Source of the DNA: JAAXTT01 sp964530215
GTDB taxonomy: Bacteria; Bacillota; Desulfotomaculia; Desulfotomaculales; Desulfocucumaceae
DNA: 5,901 nucleotides
Reading direction: 5' to 3'
NCBI GenBank assembly: GCA_964530215.1
Contig: CAZHAJ010000121.1
Coordinates: 1-5,901 of the forward strand
The position numbers and the translations under genes are program-made. The notes under the pieces were generated by a model that did not search any database, was not told the origin of the DNA, and worked only from the letters and a program-made list of their open reading frames with translations. This document shows positions 1-5,671 of the stretch, piece after piece; within the stretch, counting starts at the first letter, position 1, and each line of letters starts with the position of its first letter.

Positions 1-38
1 TTTGCTTTTATATTTAAAGGACATTGCATCTTCTTGTT

Positions 39-74
39 AAAAAGAAATTGCCCAATAGGCAATTTCTTTTTTTT
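39..74 (+). terminator. Intrinsic terminator of an upstream unit
   Basis: Bases 41-52 (AAAGAAATTGCC) pair perfectly with 58-69 around a 5-base loop (CAATA). A run of eight T (67-74) follows on the plus strand, and the A/T flanks can extend the stem. This is a textbook Rho-independent terminator. Because it lies before the operon promoter, it most likely ends a gene to the left of the window. A reading frame closing with TAA at 38-40 could be that gene's tail, but too little is visible to say. Confidence 0.85.
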
Positions 75-76
75 GA

Positions 77-105
77 TTGCTATATCATCCCATCAATGAT
101 ATAAT
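77..105 (+). promoter_or_regulatory. Promoter of the thrR-hom-thrB-lysC operon
   Basis: A perfect -10 box TATAAT (100-105) is preceded by TG at 97-98, giving an extended -10. A -35 candidate TTGCTA (77-82, 4 of 6 matches to TTGACA) lies 17 bases upstream. It starts directly after the terminator T-run. Transcription would begin near base 112, about 45 bases before the first ATG. The type is a housekeeping sigma-A promoter. This is the only good promoter seen ahead of the four genes. Confidence 0.7.
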
Positions 106-109
106 GTCT

Positions 110-142
110 ACCATTGGTGGAATACTATCCACCACATGTGGA
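110..142 (+). promoter_or_regulatory. Dyad-rich leader, candidate operator
   Basis: A perfect 7-bp inverted repeat, TGGTGGA (115-121) and TCCACCA (128-134), is separated by 6 bases. A 10-bp palindrome CCACATGTGG (132-141) overlaps it, and ACCATTGGT (110-118) is a third small dyad. The core GTGGA occurs three times, at 117-121 (+), 128-132 (-) and 138-142 (+), with centres 11 and 10 bases apart, about one helical turn each. The position just downstream of the -10 suits a repressor operator. In RNA the same bases could form alternative hairpins. Binding by the PheB/ThrR-type product of the first gene is inference only. Confidence 0.45.
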
Positions 143-156
143 CAGGGGAAATTTAA

Positions 157-597
157 ATGCCTAAAATACTTAAAGACAGATATTTTTTAGTTCAGGCCGA
201 TATCCTTCCGGACTCCATATTGAAAACTGTTATTGCAAAGGAAATGTTGATGAAGGGTGATGCTGCCACTGTAAATGAAGCAGTGGCTAAAGTAAGTTTG
301 AGCAGAAGTGCCTACTATAAATACAAAGACAGGGTCTTTCCGTTGCAATCAGGCTTCACGGGTAAGGAAATTATCGTCAACTTAACTCTGGAACACAGAA
401 CGGGTATTTTATCTCAAGTTCTAGTCAGCATTGCAAAATTGGGCGGTAATGTTATTACAATAAACCAGGACATACCCACACAAAAGAAGGCTCAAGTAGG
501 CATAAAGCTGGACATATCAAATATTACCGATGATATGGACAAACTTATTAAAAATCTAAAAGATATATCAGGGGTTAAATCTGTTTCTGTTAAATAA
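157..597 (+). CDS. thrR: ACT-domain regulator, UPF0735 (PheB/ThrR family)
   Basis: This 146-residue protein matches the UPF0735 ACT family, whose Bacillus subtilis member PheB was renamed ThrR as a regulator of threonine biosynthesis genes. Residues about 36-62 (around VNEAVAKVSLSRSAYYKYK) look like a helix-turn-helix. Residues about 71-146 form an ACT domain, with the typical LEHRTGILSQVL first helix and a GVKSVSV end strand. ACT domains usually bind amino acids, so threonine or a related pathway product is the expected effector. The ATG has AGGGGA (144-149) seven bases upstream, and the length is normal for the family. It is first in the operon, 38 bases before hom, which supports local control of homoserine and threonine synthesis. 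The symbol follows the Bacillus literature; DNA binding here is inferred from family and context. Confidence 0.85.
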   Translation: MPKILKDRYFLVQADILPDSILKTVIAKEMLMKGDAATVNEAVAKVSLSRSAYYKYKDRVFPLQSGFTGKEIIVNLTLEHRTGILSQVLVSIAKLGGNVITINQDIPTQKKAQVGIKLDISNITDDMDKLIKNLKDISGVKSVSVK

Positions 598-601
598 TAT
601 T

Positions 602-616
602 GCAGTATTTTACTGC
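602..616 (+). other. Small hairpin in the thrR-hom gap
   Basis: GCAGTA (602-607) and TACTGC (611-616) form a perfect 6-bp stem with a 3-base loop. It ends six bases before the hom ribosome binding site (GGGGAGG, 622-628). There is no U-run, so it is not a terminator. It could mark an RNA processing site or tune hom translation, but it is short enough to be chance. Confidence 0.35.
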
Positions 617-635
617 GCAGTGGGGAGGTTTTTAT

Positions 636-1919
636 ATGGACAGTATTAAAATAGGTTTTTTAGGTTTAGGGACCGTAGGAACAGGAGCTTATACAATATT
701 AACAGGTAACGAAAATAATATAGCCCAGAAGGTGGGAAGCCGACTCCAAGTAGCTGGTATATTGGTAAAAGATCTTACAAAAAACAGGGGTTTAGAAGTT
801 GATCCCGGTATGCTTACAGACAAGCCGGAAGATGTAGTAGACAACAAAGAAATTGATATTTTGGTTGAAGTTATGGGAGGTATTGAGCTAGCTAAGGAAT
901 ATGTGCTCAGGGGAATAAAAAACGGGAAAAGTATTGTTACCGCCAATAAGGATTTAATGGCAGTCCATGGCTAAGAAATATTAAAAGCTGCTGAAGATAA
1001 TAAAGTAGACATTTTTTTTGAAGCCAGTGTTGGGGGCGGAATACCCATTATCAGACCGCTCAAACATTGCCTGGCAGCCAACAAGATGCAAGATGTAATG
1101 GGAATCATCAACGGAACTACGAACTATATGTTAACCAAAATGACAAATGAGGGAACCGACTTTGACTCAGTATTAAAAGAGGCACAGGAAAAGGGTTTTG
1201 CGGAAGCAGACCCCAGTTCAGATGTGGACGGATATGATGCTGCCCGCAAAATTTCGATACTGGCATCCATCGCTTTTAATGCCCGGGTCACTTTTAATGA
1301 TGTATATGTGGAAGGAATAAGAAGCATAACTAAAGAAGATATTGCTTATGCTAAAGATCTTAATTATCTAATTAAACTTTTAGGTATTGCAAAGGATACC
1401 GGCAATGGTATAGAAGTAAGAGTCCACCCTTGTTTTGTTCCCATTTCACATCCTTTGGCATCTGTTAATGATGTATTTAATGCTATTTTTGTTCGAGGCG
1501 ACGCTGTGGGTGAAGCCATGTTTTATGGCCGTGGCGCAGGATCCCTGCCCACCGGAAGTGCGGTGGCGGCCGACATAATGGAAGCTGCCAGAAATAAAAT
1601 TAAAAACGTAACGGGTTTGCACTGCACCTGTTATGAGAGTAAAGTCATAAAGCCAATGGGGCAAATCGAAAGCAAGTATTATGTAAGATTAAAGGTTCAG
1701 GACCGCCCTGGAGTCCTGGCATCCATTGCTTATGCTTTGGGCAATAAAAATGTAAGCCTAGCTTCTGTACTTCAAAAGCATACCGACGGAAGCATGGCTG
1801 AAATTGTACTGGTCACTCATACTGTGATGGAGCAAAACATTCAGGATGCTCTGGACATGGTGGAAAAGCTTCCAGGAGTAGGTAAAATATGCAATTTAAT
1901 TAGGGTGGTTGAAGACTAG
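636..1919 (+). pseudogene. hom: Homoserine dehydrogenase, broken by in-frame TAA at codon 113
   Basis: Homoserine dehydrogenase reduces aspartate semialdehyde to homoserine with NAD(P)H. Read through, the frame gives 427 codons, normal for the monofunctional ACT-containing form. It has an N-terminal dinucleotide fold (GLGTVG, residues 10-15), the TANK motif with K105, the catalytic stretch around DGYDAARK (D201, K205), and a C-terminal ACT domain (about 348-427). K105 and K205 match the two active-site lysines described for the Staphylococcus aureus enzyme. The start ATG has GGGGAGG (622-628) seven bases upstream. Codon 113 (972-974) is TAA, directly after LMAVHG, where homologues usually carry Lys; one A-to-T change from AAA explains it. 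The frame is otherwise open and well conserved. The first fragment (636-974) is 112 residues. The next in-frame ATG is at 1086 and lacks a Shine-Dalgarno, so the 277-residue remainder (1086-1919) would miss residues 113-150. Either a recent nonsense mutation or a sequence error is likely. Confidence 0.9.
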
Positions 1920-1931
1920 AGGAGGATTAAT

Positions 1932-2834
1932 ATGGTCCGAGTTCAGGTGCCTGCCACCACAGCAAACCTTGGGCCAGGGCTGGATTGCCTTGGCATGGCT
2001 CTTAAACTGCATAACACGGTGGAGATGTCAGTCGCCTCATCGGGCTTGCATATTGATATCCAGGGTGAAGGATCTCCCGATTTACCCAGAGATCACGAAA
2101 ATCTGGTATATCAAGCTGCTCAAAAGGTTTTTCAACAGGTAAGGTTTAATACTTCCGGTCTGAAAATCAAATTGCAAAACAATATACCCCCCGCAAAGGG
2201 GCTGGGTAGCAGTGCCGCTGCCATAGTGGGAGGGCTGATTGCAGCCAACATTATTTCGGGAAACAGACTGGACCAAAAAGAAATTGTTAATTTAGCCTAC
2301 AATATGGAAGGACATCCAGACAACGTAGCAGCTGCAGTACTGGGTGGAATAGTCATAGCTGCACCTTCGGACGGAGAGGTTAAATTTGTTAAAATAGATC
2401 CTCCAAAAGATCTAAAAACTGTGGTATCAATACCTGACTTCCCATTATTCACAAGAGCTTCAAGAGAAGTTCTGCCACAACAAGTACCCATAAGTGACGC
2501 TATATTCAACCTGGGAAGATTGGCCCTTCTGGTATCAGCACTATATGACGGAGACATCAACCAACTCTTTATAGCTATGGAAGATCGTATACACCAACCA
2601 TATAGAACAAATCTAATACCCGGGATGAAAAAGGTTTTTGCTGCAGCTCGATTGGCTGGGGCCAAAGGAATTTCATTAAGCGGCTCAGGACCTTCAATAA
2701 TAGCATACTCTGACAGTGATTTGGATTTAGTTGCCAGAGTAATGAGGGATACCTTCAGACAAAATGGTATAACGTCTAAATCTGTAATGCTGGATGTTTC
2801 ACCGATTGGAGCACGGGCTCTGGAAATCAAATAA
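1932..2834 (+). CDS. thrB: Homoserine kinase (GHMP family)
   Basis: Homoserine kinase transfers phosphate from ATP to homoserine, giving O-phosphohomoserine, the substrate of threonine synthase. The 300-residue length is typical. All three GHMP motifs are visible: the N-terminal PATTANLGPGLDCLG (residues 7-21), the phosphate-binding loop PPAKGLGSSAAA (86-97), and the C-terminal GSGPS (251-255). EGHPDNVAAA, also typical of ThrB, follows the loop region. The ATG has a perfect AGGAGG (1920-1925) six bases upstream, only 12 bases after the hom stop, so the two are tightly coupled. The enzyme is cytosolic. A frame at 1909-2142 overlapping the start is a shadow. Threonine synthase, often next to thrB, is not in this window. 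Confidence 0.96.
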   Translation: MVRVQVPATTANLGPGLDCLGMALKLHNTVEMSVASSGLHIDIQGEGSPDLPRDHENLVYQAAQKVFQQVRFNTSGLKIKLQNNIPPAKGLGSSAAAIVGGLIAANIISGNRLDQKEIVNLAYNMEGHPDNVAAAVLGGIVIAAPSDGEVKFVKIDPPKDLKTVVSIPDFPLFTRASREVLPQQVPISDAIFNLGRLALLVSALYDGDINQLFIAMEDRIHQPYRTNLIPGMKKVFAAARLAGAKGISLSGSGPSIIAYSDSDLDLVARVMRDTFRQNGITSKSVMLDVSPIGARALEIK

Positions 2835-2870
2835 CCTAATGGGATTATAACAAAAGAAGGATGATCCACA

Positions 2871-4097
2871 ATGCTTATAGTGCAAAAGTATGGCGGTACT
2901 TCGGTAGCCGATGCCCAATGCATAAAGAGGGTGGCTGCAAGAATTTCCAACTTTAAGAAAGAAGGTCATGATATTGTGGTGGTTGTTTCTGCCATGGGAG
3001 AAACAACCGACTATTTAGTTGACTTAGTAAAAGATATAACTTCCAATCCGGGAGAGAGAGAAATGGATATGCTTTTGTCCACCGGAGAACAAGTTTCTAT
3101 AGCACTGCTGGCCATGGCGGTAAAAGATCTCGGACATGAAGCAATCTCAATGACCGGTGCCCAGGCAGGCATTTATACTGATAGTGTACACACAAAAGCC
3201 AGAATCAAGGAAATCCAGGGAGATCGTCTGCATAAAGAGCTTTCGATGGGTAAAGTGATAATAGTAGCGGGTTTTCAAGGTCTCAATCATAACGGTGATA
3301 TTACCACCTTGGGCAGAGGCGGTTCAGATACTACTGCTGTAGCTCTGGCAATCGCTTTAAAGGCAGATATCTGCGAAATTTACACTGATGTAGACGGTGT
3401 TTATACAGCCGATCCAAGAGTAGTTAAAGCGGCCATAAAATTAGACAATATTTCGTATGATGAAATGTTGGAACTAGCACACTTGGGAGCACAAGTTCTC
3501 CACCCCCGTTCTGTAGAACTTGCCAAAATAAATAACATCCCACTACATGTCAGGAGCAGTTTTAACAGTAATTCTGGGACAATCGTTGAGGAGGGAAGTA
3601 TAATGTCACAGGAAATGGAGCAGGCGGTAGTGGTTACCGGTGTAGCTCATGACTTTAATGTTGCCAGAATCAGTCTTTTTGACGTACCCGATAAACCGGG
3701 AGTTGCGTGGAAGGTTTTTCAAGCACTGGCAGATAATCATATCAATGTGGATATGATTATTCAGAGCGCTATGGAGAATAATATCAATGATATTTCCTTC
3801 ACTATCGGAACCACTGAGCTGCAGACAGCTTTAGATCTGATGGATAGAATTAAAGATAATGTAGGCTTTTCACGATACACATGGGACGATAGTATAGCTA
3901 AAGTCTCGATAGTTGGTGCCGGCATGGCCACAAATCCCGGAGTCGCAGCCAGAATGTTCGGTGCACTGGCAAGAAACAATATAAATTTGGACATGATATC
4001 CACCTCTGAAATACGGATATCTTGCACCATCAAAAAACAACAGGCTATAGAAGCGGTAAATGTCCTGCACCATGAGTTTCAACTAGGTGAAAAATAA
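2871..4097 (+). CDS. lysC: Aspartate kinase, alpha subunit (full length)
   Basis: Aspartokinase makes beta-aspartyl phosphate from aspartate and ATP, the first committed step to lysine, threonine and methionine. The protein has 408 residues, the same length as the alpha subunit of B. subtilis aspartokinase II. The kinase domain shows VQKYGGTSV at the N-terminus (residues 4-12), STGEQVS near residue 70 and TLGRGGSDTTAVA from residue 146. Two ACT domains follow, roughly 258-337 (DVPDKPGVA) and 341-405 (NPGVAARMF, then ISTSEIRIS). These are the usual sites for feedback by lysine and/or threonine; which effector applies cannot be read here. The ATG follows AGAAGGA (2855-2861) at nine bases. It is last in the operon, 36 bases after thrB. 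A second, internal start for a beta subunit is listed separately. Confidence 0.97.
   Translation: MLIVQKYGGTSVADAQCIKRVAARISNFKKEGHDIVVVVSAMGETTDYLVDLVKDITSNPGEREMDMLLSTGEQVSIALLAMAVKDLGHEAISMTGAQAGIYTDSVHTKARIKEIQGDRLHKELSMGKVIIVAGFQGLNHNGDITTLGRGGSDTTAVALAIALKADICEIYTDVDGVYTADPRVVKAAIKLDNISYDEMLELAHLGAQVLHPRSVELAKINNIPLHVRSSFNSNSGTIVEEGSIMSQEMEQAVVVTGVAHDFNVARISLFDVPDKPGVAWKVFQALADNHINVDMIIQSAMENNINDISFTIGTTELQTALDLMDRIKDNVGFSRYTWDDSIAKVSIVGAGMATNPGVAARMFGALARNNINLDMISTSEIRISCTIKKQQAIEAVNVLHHEFQLGEK
3603..4097 (+). CDS. lysC: Aspartate kinase beta subunit from an internal start in lysC
   Basis: Codon 245 of lysC is ATG, preceded at seven bases by GAGGAGGG (3588-3595), a stronger ribosome binding site than that of lysC itself. 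Starting here gives a 164-residue protein holding only the two ACT domains. B. subtilis aspartokinase II and the Corynebacterium enzyme are known to make such a beta subunit from an in-frame internal start; the Bacillus one is about 163 residues of a 408-residue alpha. An alpha2-beta2 enzyme is therefore expected. The site lies in the linker between kinase and ACT regions (VEEGSIMSQEM), where its Shine-Dalgarno encodes Glu-Glu-Gly. That translation occurs here is inference. Confidence 0.75.
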   Translation: MSQEMEQAVVVTGVAHDFNVARISLFDVPDKPGVAWKVFQALADNHINVDMIIQSAMENNINDISFTIGTTELQTALDLMDRIKDNVGFSRYTWDDSIAKVSIVGAGMATNPGVAARMFGALARNNINLDMISTSEIRISCTIKKQQAIEAVNVLHHEFQLGEK

Positions 4098-4158
4098 TGA
4101 AGGGTAGAATATTTTGGGGTCGCACACCCAGCCTGCATTTAGATGTATTTTTTGATTT

Positions 4159-4196
4159 AAAAAGAGAGATTGATATAAAAAAACATCAATCTCTCT
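4159..4196 (-). terminator. Intrinsic terminator in the convergent spacer, best for apgM
   Basis: A perfect 12-bp stem joins 4163-4174 (AGAGAGATTGAT) and 4185-4196 around a 10-base loop. On the minus strand it is followed by a run of T (complement of 4163-4159), so it fits termination of the leftward gene ending at 4291. On the plus strand no T-run follows, so it would be a weaker stop for lysC but may protect its 3' end. The stem is only moderately GC-rich. Confidence 0.6.
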
Positions 4197-4217
4197 GCCA
4201 GAGGGCCATTTCTTAAA

Positions 4218-4252
4218 ATTCTGGATTCTGGATTTTGACTTCTGTATTCCTC
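4218..4252. repeat. Degenerate 7-bp tandem repeat
   Basis: ATTCTGG (4218-4224) is followed by an exact copy (4225-4231), then by drifting units ATTTTGA, CTTCTGT and ATTCCTC in the same 7-base phase. It lies in the spacer between the convergent lysC and apgM genes and has no coding role that I can see. It may be a short slipped-strand array or a remnant of a larger dispersed repeat. Confidence 0.4.
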
Positions 4253-4255
4253 TGA

Positions 4256-4277
4256 ACTACATGTGTCGACACTACAT
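4256..4277. repeat. Palindrome GTGTCGACAC with ACTACAT direct repeats
   Basis: The perfect 10-bp palindrome GTGTCGACAC (4263-4272) sits inside two direct copies of ACTACAT (4256-4262 and 4271-4277). The element lies 14 to 35 bases past the apgM stop codon. It could be a protein-binding site or chance; no known site type is recognised. Confidence 0.3.
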
Positions 4278-4290
4278 TTAAAGTAAGTTG

Positions 4291-5490
4291 CTATCCTTTT
4301 ATAAATTTCTCCATCAACGTATAGCCCTGTTCCACAAAGGTTCCATATACCCCATCTTCTTCACAGTAGGTTGCGTCTTTATTATCCATGGGATTACGTG
4401 AGTCGAAAATAACATACGGGACAGGATCCGAGGTGTGGGTCATCAAGGATATCGGAGTTGGATGGTCCGGCAGAACCATAATCTTATAGTTCCCAAATTG
4501 CTTCATTTCTTCCAGTATAGGTCCTAAAACAAGACTATCAATATTTTCTATTGCTTTTATTTTTTCTTCTATATTGCCTTGATGTCCTGCCTCATCTGGA
4601 GCCTCAACATGCAGATAAACCATATCAATGCCTCGCTTAAAAGCATCTATTGCAGCAGCAGCCTTGCCCCGGTAATTTGTATTAATGGTACCTGTGGCAC
4701 CCTCCACCTCAATAACTTCCATATCCGCACAAATACCGATTCCTTTCAAGAGATCAACAGCGGAAATCATCGCTCCGGATACACCGAAACGGTCTCTAAA
4801 TTTATCAATTTTGGGACTCTTGCCTTGTCCCCAAAACCATACCGAATTTGCAGGTCTGATACCTAAATCAGAATGATTTACCGGGTGTGCCGATAGAAAA
4901 CTGTTGCTTTGCTTCATAACGGATAGTATGTTTTCAGCACCGTTACCTTTAGGTAAGTAACCACCGATTTTCCTTCCCGAAATATCGTGAGGTGGAGTTA
5001 AATCAGTATCATCTGGCCCTCCATTCCAAACCATCAAATGACGATAACTGATGCCCGGATAAAACTTCATATCTCCTTCACCAAGGAATTGTCCAAACTC
5101 CCTAATCAAAATGGCTGCACGATCAGACTTTATCTCTCCGGCACTATAGTCTGTCATAGTTTTATCTTCGTAGTTTGATTCGTCAGAAAGAGTTACAAGA
5201 TTACAACGAAAAGCAATGTCTTTATCATTAAGCTCGACCCCCATACTAACTGCTTCCAATGGTGCCCTGCCGGTATAGTAAATATTGGGGTCGTAACCGA
5301 TCACTCCGAGATTTGCCACATCACTGCCAGGAGGTAAACCTTCGGGCACAGTTCTTACCAAACCAATTTCACCCTCCTGTGCCAATCGATCCATATTGGG
5401 CGTTTTAGCATATTGCAGCGGTGTTTTATTACCTAACTTATCGATTTTATTGTCCGCCATACCGTCGCCCAAAATTACCAGGTATTTCAT
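4291..5490 (-). CDS. apgM: Archaeal-type phosphoglycerate mutase (COG3635), possible homoserine kinase
   Basis: This 399-residue protein belongs to the alkaline-phosphatase superfamily, in the archaeal-type cofactor-independent phosphoglycerate mutase group that interconverts 2- and 3-phosphoglycerate. The two-metal site is complete: D9 (GDGMAD), S56 (PPGSDVANLG, phosphorylated Ser), D299 and H303 (HVEAPDEAGHQG), D342-H343 (LPDHPTP) and H352 (MTHT). The length is normal. The ATG has GGAGGA (complement of 5501-5506) ten bases upstream. A subgroup of this family, clustered with threonine genes, has been proposed as an alternative homoserine kinase. Here it lies beside the threonine operon but converges on it, and a GHMP thrB is present, so the true substrate is open. 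Mutase by family, kinase by context; the family call itself is firm. Confidence 0.9.
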   Translation of the reverse strand: MKYLVILGDGMADNKIDKLGNKTPLQYAKTPNMDRLAQEGEIGLVRTVPEGLPPGSDVANLGVIGYDPNIYYTGRAPLEAVSMGVELNDKDIAFRCNLVTLSDESNYEDKTMTDYSAGEIKSDRAAILIREFGQFLGEGDMKFYPGISYRHLMVWNGGPDDTDLTPPHDISGRKIGGYLPKGNGAENILSVMKQSNSFLSAHPVNHSDLGIRPANSVWFWGQGKSPKIDKFRDRFGVSGAMISAVDLLKGIGICADMEVIEVEGATGTINTNYRGKAAAAIDAFKRGIDMVYLHVEAPDEAGHQGNIEEKIKAIENIDSLVLGPILEEMKQFGNYKIMVLPDHPTPISLMTHTSDPVPYVIFDSRNPMDNKDATYCEEDGVYGTFVEQGYTLMEKFIKG

Positions 5491-5505
5491 GTTATTCTAT
5501 TCCTC

Positions 5506-5520
5506 CAAATAATTTATTTG
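5506..5520. promoter_or_regulatory. 15-bp AT-rich dyad overlapping the apgM ribosome site
   Basis: CAAATAA (5506-5512) and TTATTTG (5514-5520) are perfect inverted copies around one base, just upstream of and touching the apgM Shine-Dalgarno (5501-5506). It could be an operator or an RNA hairpin affecting apgM translation. A perfect 7-bp dyad in AT-rich DNA may also be chance. No strong minus-strand promoter was found; a TATAAA (complement of 5534-5539) is a weak -10 candidate without a good -35. Confidence 0.3.
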
Positions 5521-5576
5521 TCATCGACAGACATTTATATTTTTACCCACTTATTTGTATTTCTCTAAAACACCTG

Positions 5577-5606
5577 TTGATTCCTGCACCACTTGAATTT
5601 TATAAT
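5577..5606 (+). promoter_or_regulatory. Upstream candidate promoter of miaB
   Basis: TTGATT (5577-5582, 4 of 6 matches to TTGACA) and a perfect TATAAT (5601-5606) are 18 bases apart, giving a start near 5613. It lies in the divergent spacer between apgM and miaB and points at miaB. Confidence 0.5.
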
Positions 5607-5607
5607 G

Positions 5608-5638
5608 TTGCATTCCCATGGAACATGTGTGATATAAT
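5608..5638 (+). promoter_or_regulatory. Downstream candidate promoter of miaB, extended -10
   Basis: A perfect TATAAT (5633-5638) is preceded by TG (5630-5631). The 9-mer TGATATAAT is the same as in the operon promoter at 97-105. The -35 is poor (TTGCAT, 5608-5613, 19-base spacing), which fits an extended -10 promoter. Transcription would begin near 5645, about 27 bases before the TTG start of miaB. Confidence 0.55.
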
Positions 5639-5671
5639 ACTGACAAAGCTCTGAACAAAGATGGTGAATTC

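Noticed and set aside
2..40. C-terminal end of an upstream gene closing at TAA 38-40
   Set aside because: Twelve codons are too few to identify; the terminator right after it is only suggestive.
75..156. T-box or amino-acid attenuator leader for the threonine operon
   Set aside because: The leader is only about 45 bases after the predicted start, with no terminator or T-box motif and no threonine-rich leader peptide.
600..635. Upstream TTG start for hom adding 12 residues
   Set aside because: The ATG at 636 has an ideal GGGGAGG at the right spacing and begins the conserved DSIKIGFLGLG stretch.
1086..1919. Independent gene for a short homoserine dehydrogenase C-terminal protein
   Set aside because: It has no Shine-Dalgarno at its ATG and lacks the conserved residues between the stop and 1086, so it is treated as the 3' part of a broken hom.
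2297..2950. Long minus-strand open frame (217 codons) opposite thrB and the start of lysC
   Set aside because: It is the antisense shadow of well-conserved genes, has no family resemblance, and spans the thrB-lysC junction.
4110..4155. Separate lysC terminator around GGGTCGCACACCC and the following T-rich stretch
   Set aside because: The best stem is about 4 bp and is not adjacent to the T-run.
4097..4216. 39-codon frame starting at TAATG, overlapping the lysC stop
   Set aside because: It has no ribosome binding site, reads through the terminator hairpin, and has no recognisable content.
5421..5654. 77-codon plus-strand frame crossing the start of apgM
   Set aside because: It is a shadow of the apgM 5' end plus AT-rich spacer, with no ribosome binding site or known similarity.
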